From Pectinophora gossypiella (Eukaryota > Arthropoda > Insecta > Lepidoptera > Gelechiidae), in the NCBI RefSeq assembly GCF_024362695.1, contig NC_065405.1, forward strand, positions 1,992,672-2,056,671: a stretch of 64,000 nt of DNA, read 5' to 3'. A model generated the notes under the pieces. The model was not told the DNA's origin and searched no databases. It saw nothing but the letters and a program-made list of their open reading frames with translations. Position 1 is the first letter of the stretch; each line of letters begins with the position of its first letter. The position numbers and the translations under genes were made by a program. Positions 62,395 through 64,000 of the stretch are shown here, one piece after another.

Positions 62395-62516
62395 GATACC
62401 GATCCCGCCGACGTGGTCGATGATTTCCCTCATTCAGCGCTTACCGTAAATCTTTCAACCCTAGCGCTCCCCATTTGTCCGGTCCAATAGTAATAAGTAA
62501 CGTCAAAATAAACCTC
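62391..62516 (+). mobile_element. RP-A with internal deletion
   Basis: CCCCGATACCGATCCCGCCG, ACGTGGTCGATGATTTCCCT, then a jump to CTAGCGCTCCCCATTTGTCC and AACGTCAAAATAAA. Most of the UTR between is deleted. Confidence 0.75.
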
Positions 62517-63173
62517 AAAACAGAAAGTCAACCCCAATAGACGACAGGTCAATGCGTTCTACCAACATTATCATCACATCTCGCAATCCGCACAAAAACC
62601 AGTCTGTTACACTTTTATGTCTTTTTTATGTAAACACCATTCAGCCACACGACCAGACTTGATGAGTGCAAGAAAGCTAGATGGCACAGGAAGCGCCATA
62701 ATTGTAGCCAAACGCGGTCAATGGCAACCGACCGCCGCTGAGACGCTTCCTGAGCTGGCGACGCCATAAGAACAGCGATAAGCGGAAACGAAAAATATAC
62801 ATAACGTAACAATATTTCTTTTTAACGTGACTTATTTTAAGTTACTTACCAACCTTAGTACATTATTAAATACATAACATAACATAACAACACAACATAT
62901 AAACACACACACAACACATAACAACACACAAACACACACACAACACAACACAACACACATAACACACAACACATATAGCAACATAACACAACACATAACA
63001 CACATAACACATAACATATATAGTGCATTTCTTCGAGGCAATGACGTCATAAATCGTCTGAAACAGACGTATAAGGCCAATGATGATGATGAACATAACA
63101 TAAGCTCAAAACTATAACCCACACCTAACCGAGCTTTCTGTTAACCGCTAAAATGGTCGAAAAATATACTTAG
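62517..63173. other. Unassigned DNA with AC-rich low complexity
   Basis: 62870-63020 is a run of ACAACACATA-like units. 62640-62770 has a CAGGAAGCG / CGCTTCCTG inverted pair in a GC-richer stretch. No gene called. Confidence 0.4.
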
Positions 63174-63247
63174 CTAGGAATAGCCTTGTTGGAAGAACGC
63201 TTGAGTCTCACTGTGAGGTGGCAGGTTCGATTCCCACTACGGCCCTA
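63174..63247 (+). mobile_element. SINE-2 head only (tRNA-like)
   Basis: AGCCTTGTTGGAAGAACGCT, GTGAGGTGGCAGGTTCGATT and CCCACTACGGCCC. The B box is intact but the body is missing, and the 5' half does not pair as a tRNA acceptor stem. Confidence 0.6.
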
Positions 63248-63521
63248 ATTCATTTTTTTTTATTAATATAATAGTTTATTCAAAAAAACAAAAAAAATGT
63301 CGATATATGTTTTACATATAAAAAAGACCCCTCCTCATCACAGGAAAGCTGAAAACCTTAGTATAATCGGCTATTTGTCAAAAAAATACGAAAAGTAATG
63401 ATAAAATTGCAGCCTATCAAATAGAAATTACATTCAGTAAAGTGAGAGCTATCGACTAGTAGTAGAAGAGAGCGGGGTTGAACCGGCGACAGCGATTCTC
63501 ATACAAAATGCGCGTTAGGGC
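63248..63521. other. No feature seen
   Basis: AT-rich unassigned DNA before the last RP-A copy. Confidence 0.3.
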
Positions 63522-63531
63522 CTTTCCAACC

Positions 63532-63885
63532 CGTCCGAAGGACGTAATATACGATCCCGACTACCCGTTTACTCTAGCCATAGAGGCAGCCAATCAGCTC
63601 GCGACACCAAACACTTCAGGACCCCGATACCGACCCCGCCGGCGTGGTCGACGATTTCCCTCATTCAGCGCTTATCGCTATCGACCCACTAGGGTCGATT
63701 AATTCTTTCAAATATTTTTCCTCTCAGACGACGCCCTGAGCCGAGGTTCGCGCCCAACTGGGCACCCTCAGGCCTGTTGTCTTAAACGTTGTACCGGGTG
63801 AGAGCCTTCAGCGCTCCCCATTTGTCCGGCCAAGTAGTTAATGCCATCTGCGGCAAATCTACAATAAGTCACGTCAAAAAAAAAG
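63532..63885 (+). mobile_element. RP-A with 10-bp target duplication and peptide frame
   Basis: The copy starts in frame with RPKDVIYDPDYPFTLAIEAA and RYRPRRRGRRFPSFSAYRYR and a stop at 63700-63702. The UTR follows (GACGACGCCCTGAGCCGAGG, CTTGTCTTAAACGTTGTACC-like, CATTTGTCCGGCCAAGTAGT) and an A run. CTTTCCAACC flanks it (63522-63531 and 63886-63895). Confidence 0.93.
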
Positions 63886-64000
63886 CTTTCCAACCTCTTT
63901 CTTCTAAGTATTTCTTCTCTCTTCCGTGGTCACAAGCAACAATACGATTCTATTAAAGGCAAAAGATGTAAATTGGCTAAAAAATGGATAACACGATAAA

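Noticed and set aside
63174..63247. tRNA gene
   Set aside because: The ends do not pair as an acceptor stem; the sequence is a diverged SINE-2 head.

Overview
The window reads as AT-rich nuclear DNA of an insect, most likely a moth or butterfly. The support is the mixture of repeats: tRNA-derived and 5S-derived SINEs, 5'-truncated LINEs with short simple tails, dense palindromic MITEs, RTE fragments, and one short run of the insect telomere unit TTAGG. No bacterial, organellar or viral gene organisation is seen. Most of the 64 kb looks like intron or intergenic DNA built by layers of transposon insertion.

Host coding sequence is sparse. The best candidate is a 145-nt exon on the minus strand (3861-4005) with clean splice sites and high third-position GC. 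A 60-nt minus-strand exon (46573-46632) has an acceptor, a donor and a single open frame in matching phase. A possible minus-strand first coding exon lies at 43459-43501. All three are on one strand, so much of the window may be introns of one long gene, but I do not recognise the protein and cannot prove that the exons join.

The largest element is a two-ORF APE-type LINE (about 28.4-32.9 kb; 'LINE-Z'). It has a coiled-coil ORF1, an intact endonuclease region, and a reverse transcriptase whose start was removed by a frame-shifting internal deletion near 31.39 kb. Other LINE remains are LINE-X (5.48-6.66 kb, with 3' pieces near 41 and 52 kb), LINE-Y 3' ends (2.1, 35, 54.9 kb), a decayed LINE-W (19.3-21.1 kb) and RTE ends (2.6, 6.7, 11.1, 27.2, 45.6, 50.1, 61.8 kb). 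'RP-A' is an abundant 3'-anchored poly(A) family that still encodes a conserved C-terminal peptide; four copies show target-site duplications of 9-12 bp. SINE-1 and SINE-2 (tRNA-like heads) occur more than ten times each, and one SINE-5S copy is at 14.4 kb.

DNA-transposon derivatives include MITE-D (ends GGGGTTAA), MITE-F (TA...CAGTCATGAGC), MITE-H (CAGGGTGGCCC; one short copy and one 1.3-kb foldback with arms of about 550 bp), MITE-I (AGGGTGTTAGTGACATC), MITE-L (GGGCAGTTTCC), a hAT-like element packed with GGATAC repeats, and several single foldbacks. The most unusual unexplained signal is a set of about fourteen copies of a 12-mer, ATCATTTCRGTG, confined to two clusters (18.39-19.04 and 21.81-22.07 kb) on either side of LINE-W. 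Nested insertions at 39-43, 48-52 and 61.8 kb give a readable relative chronology.
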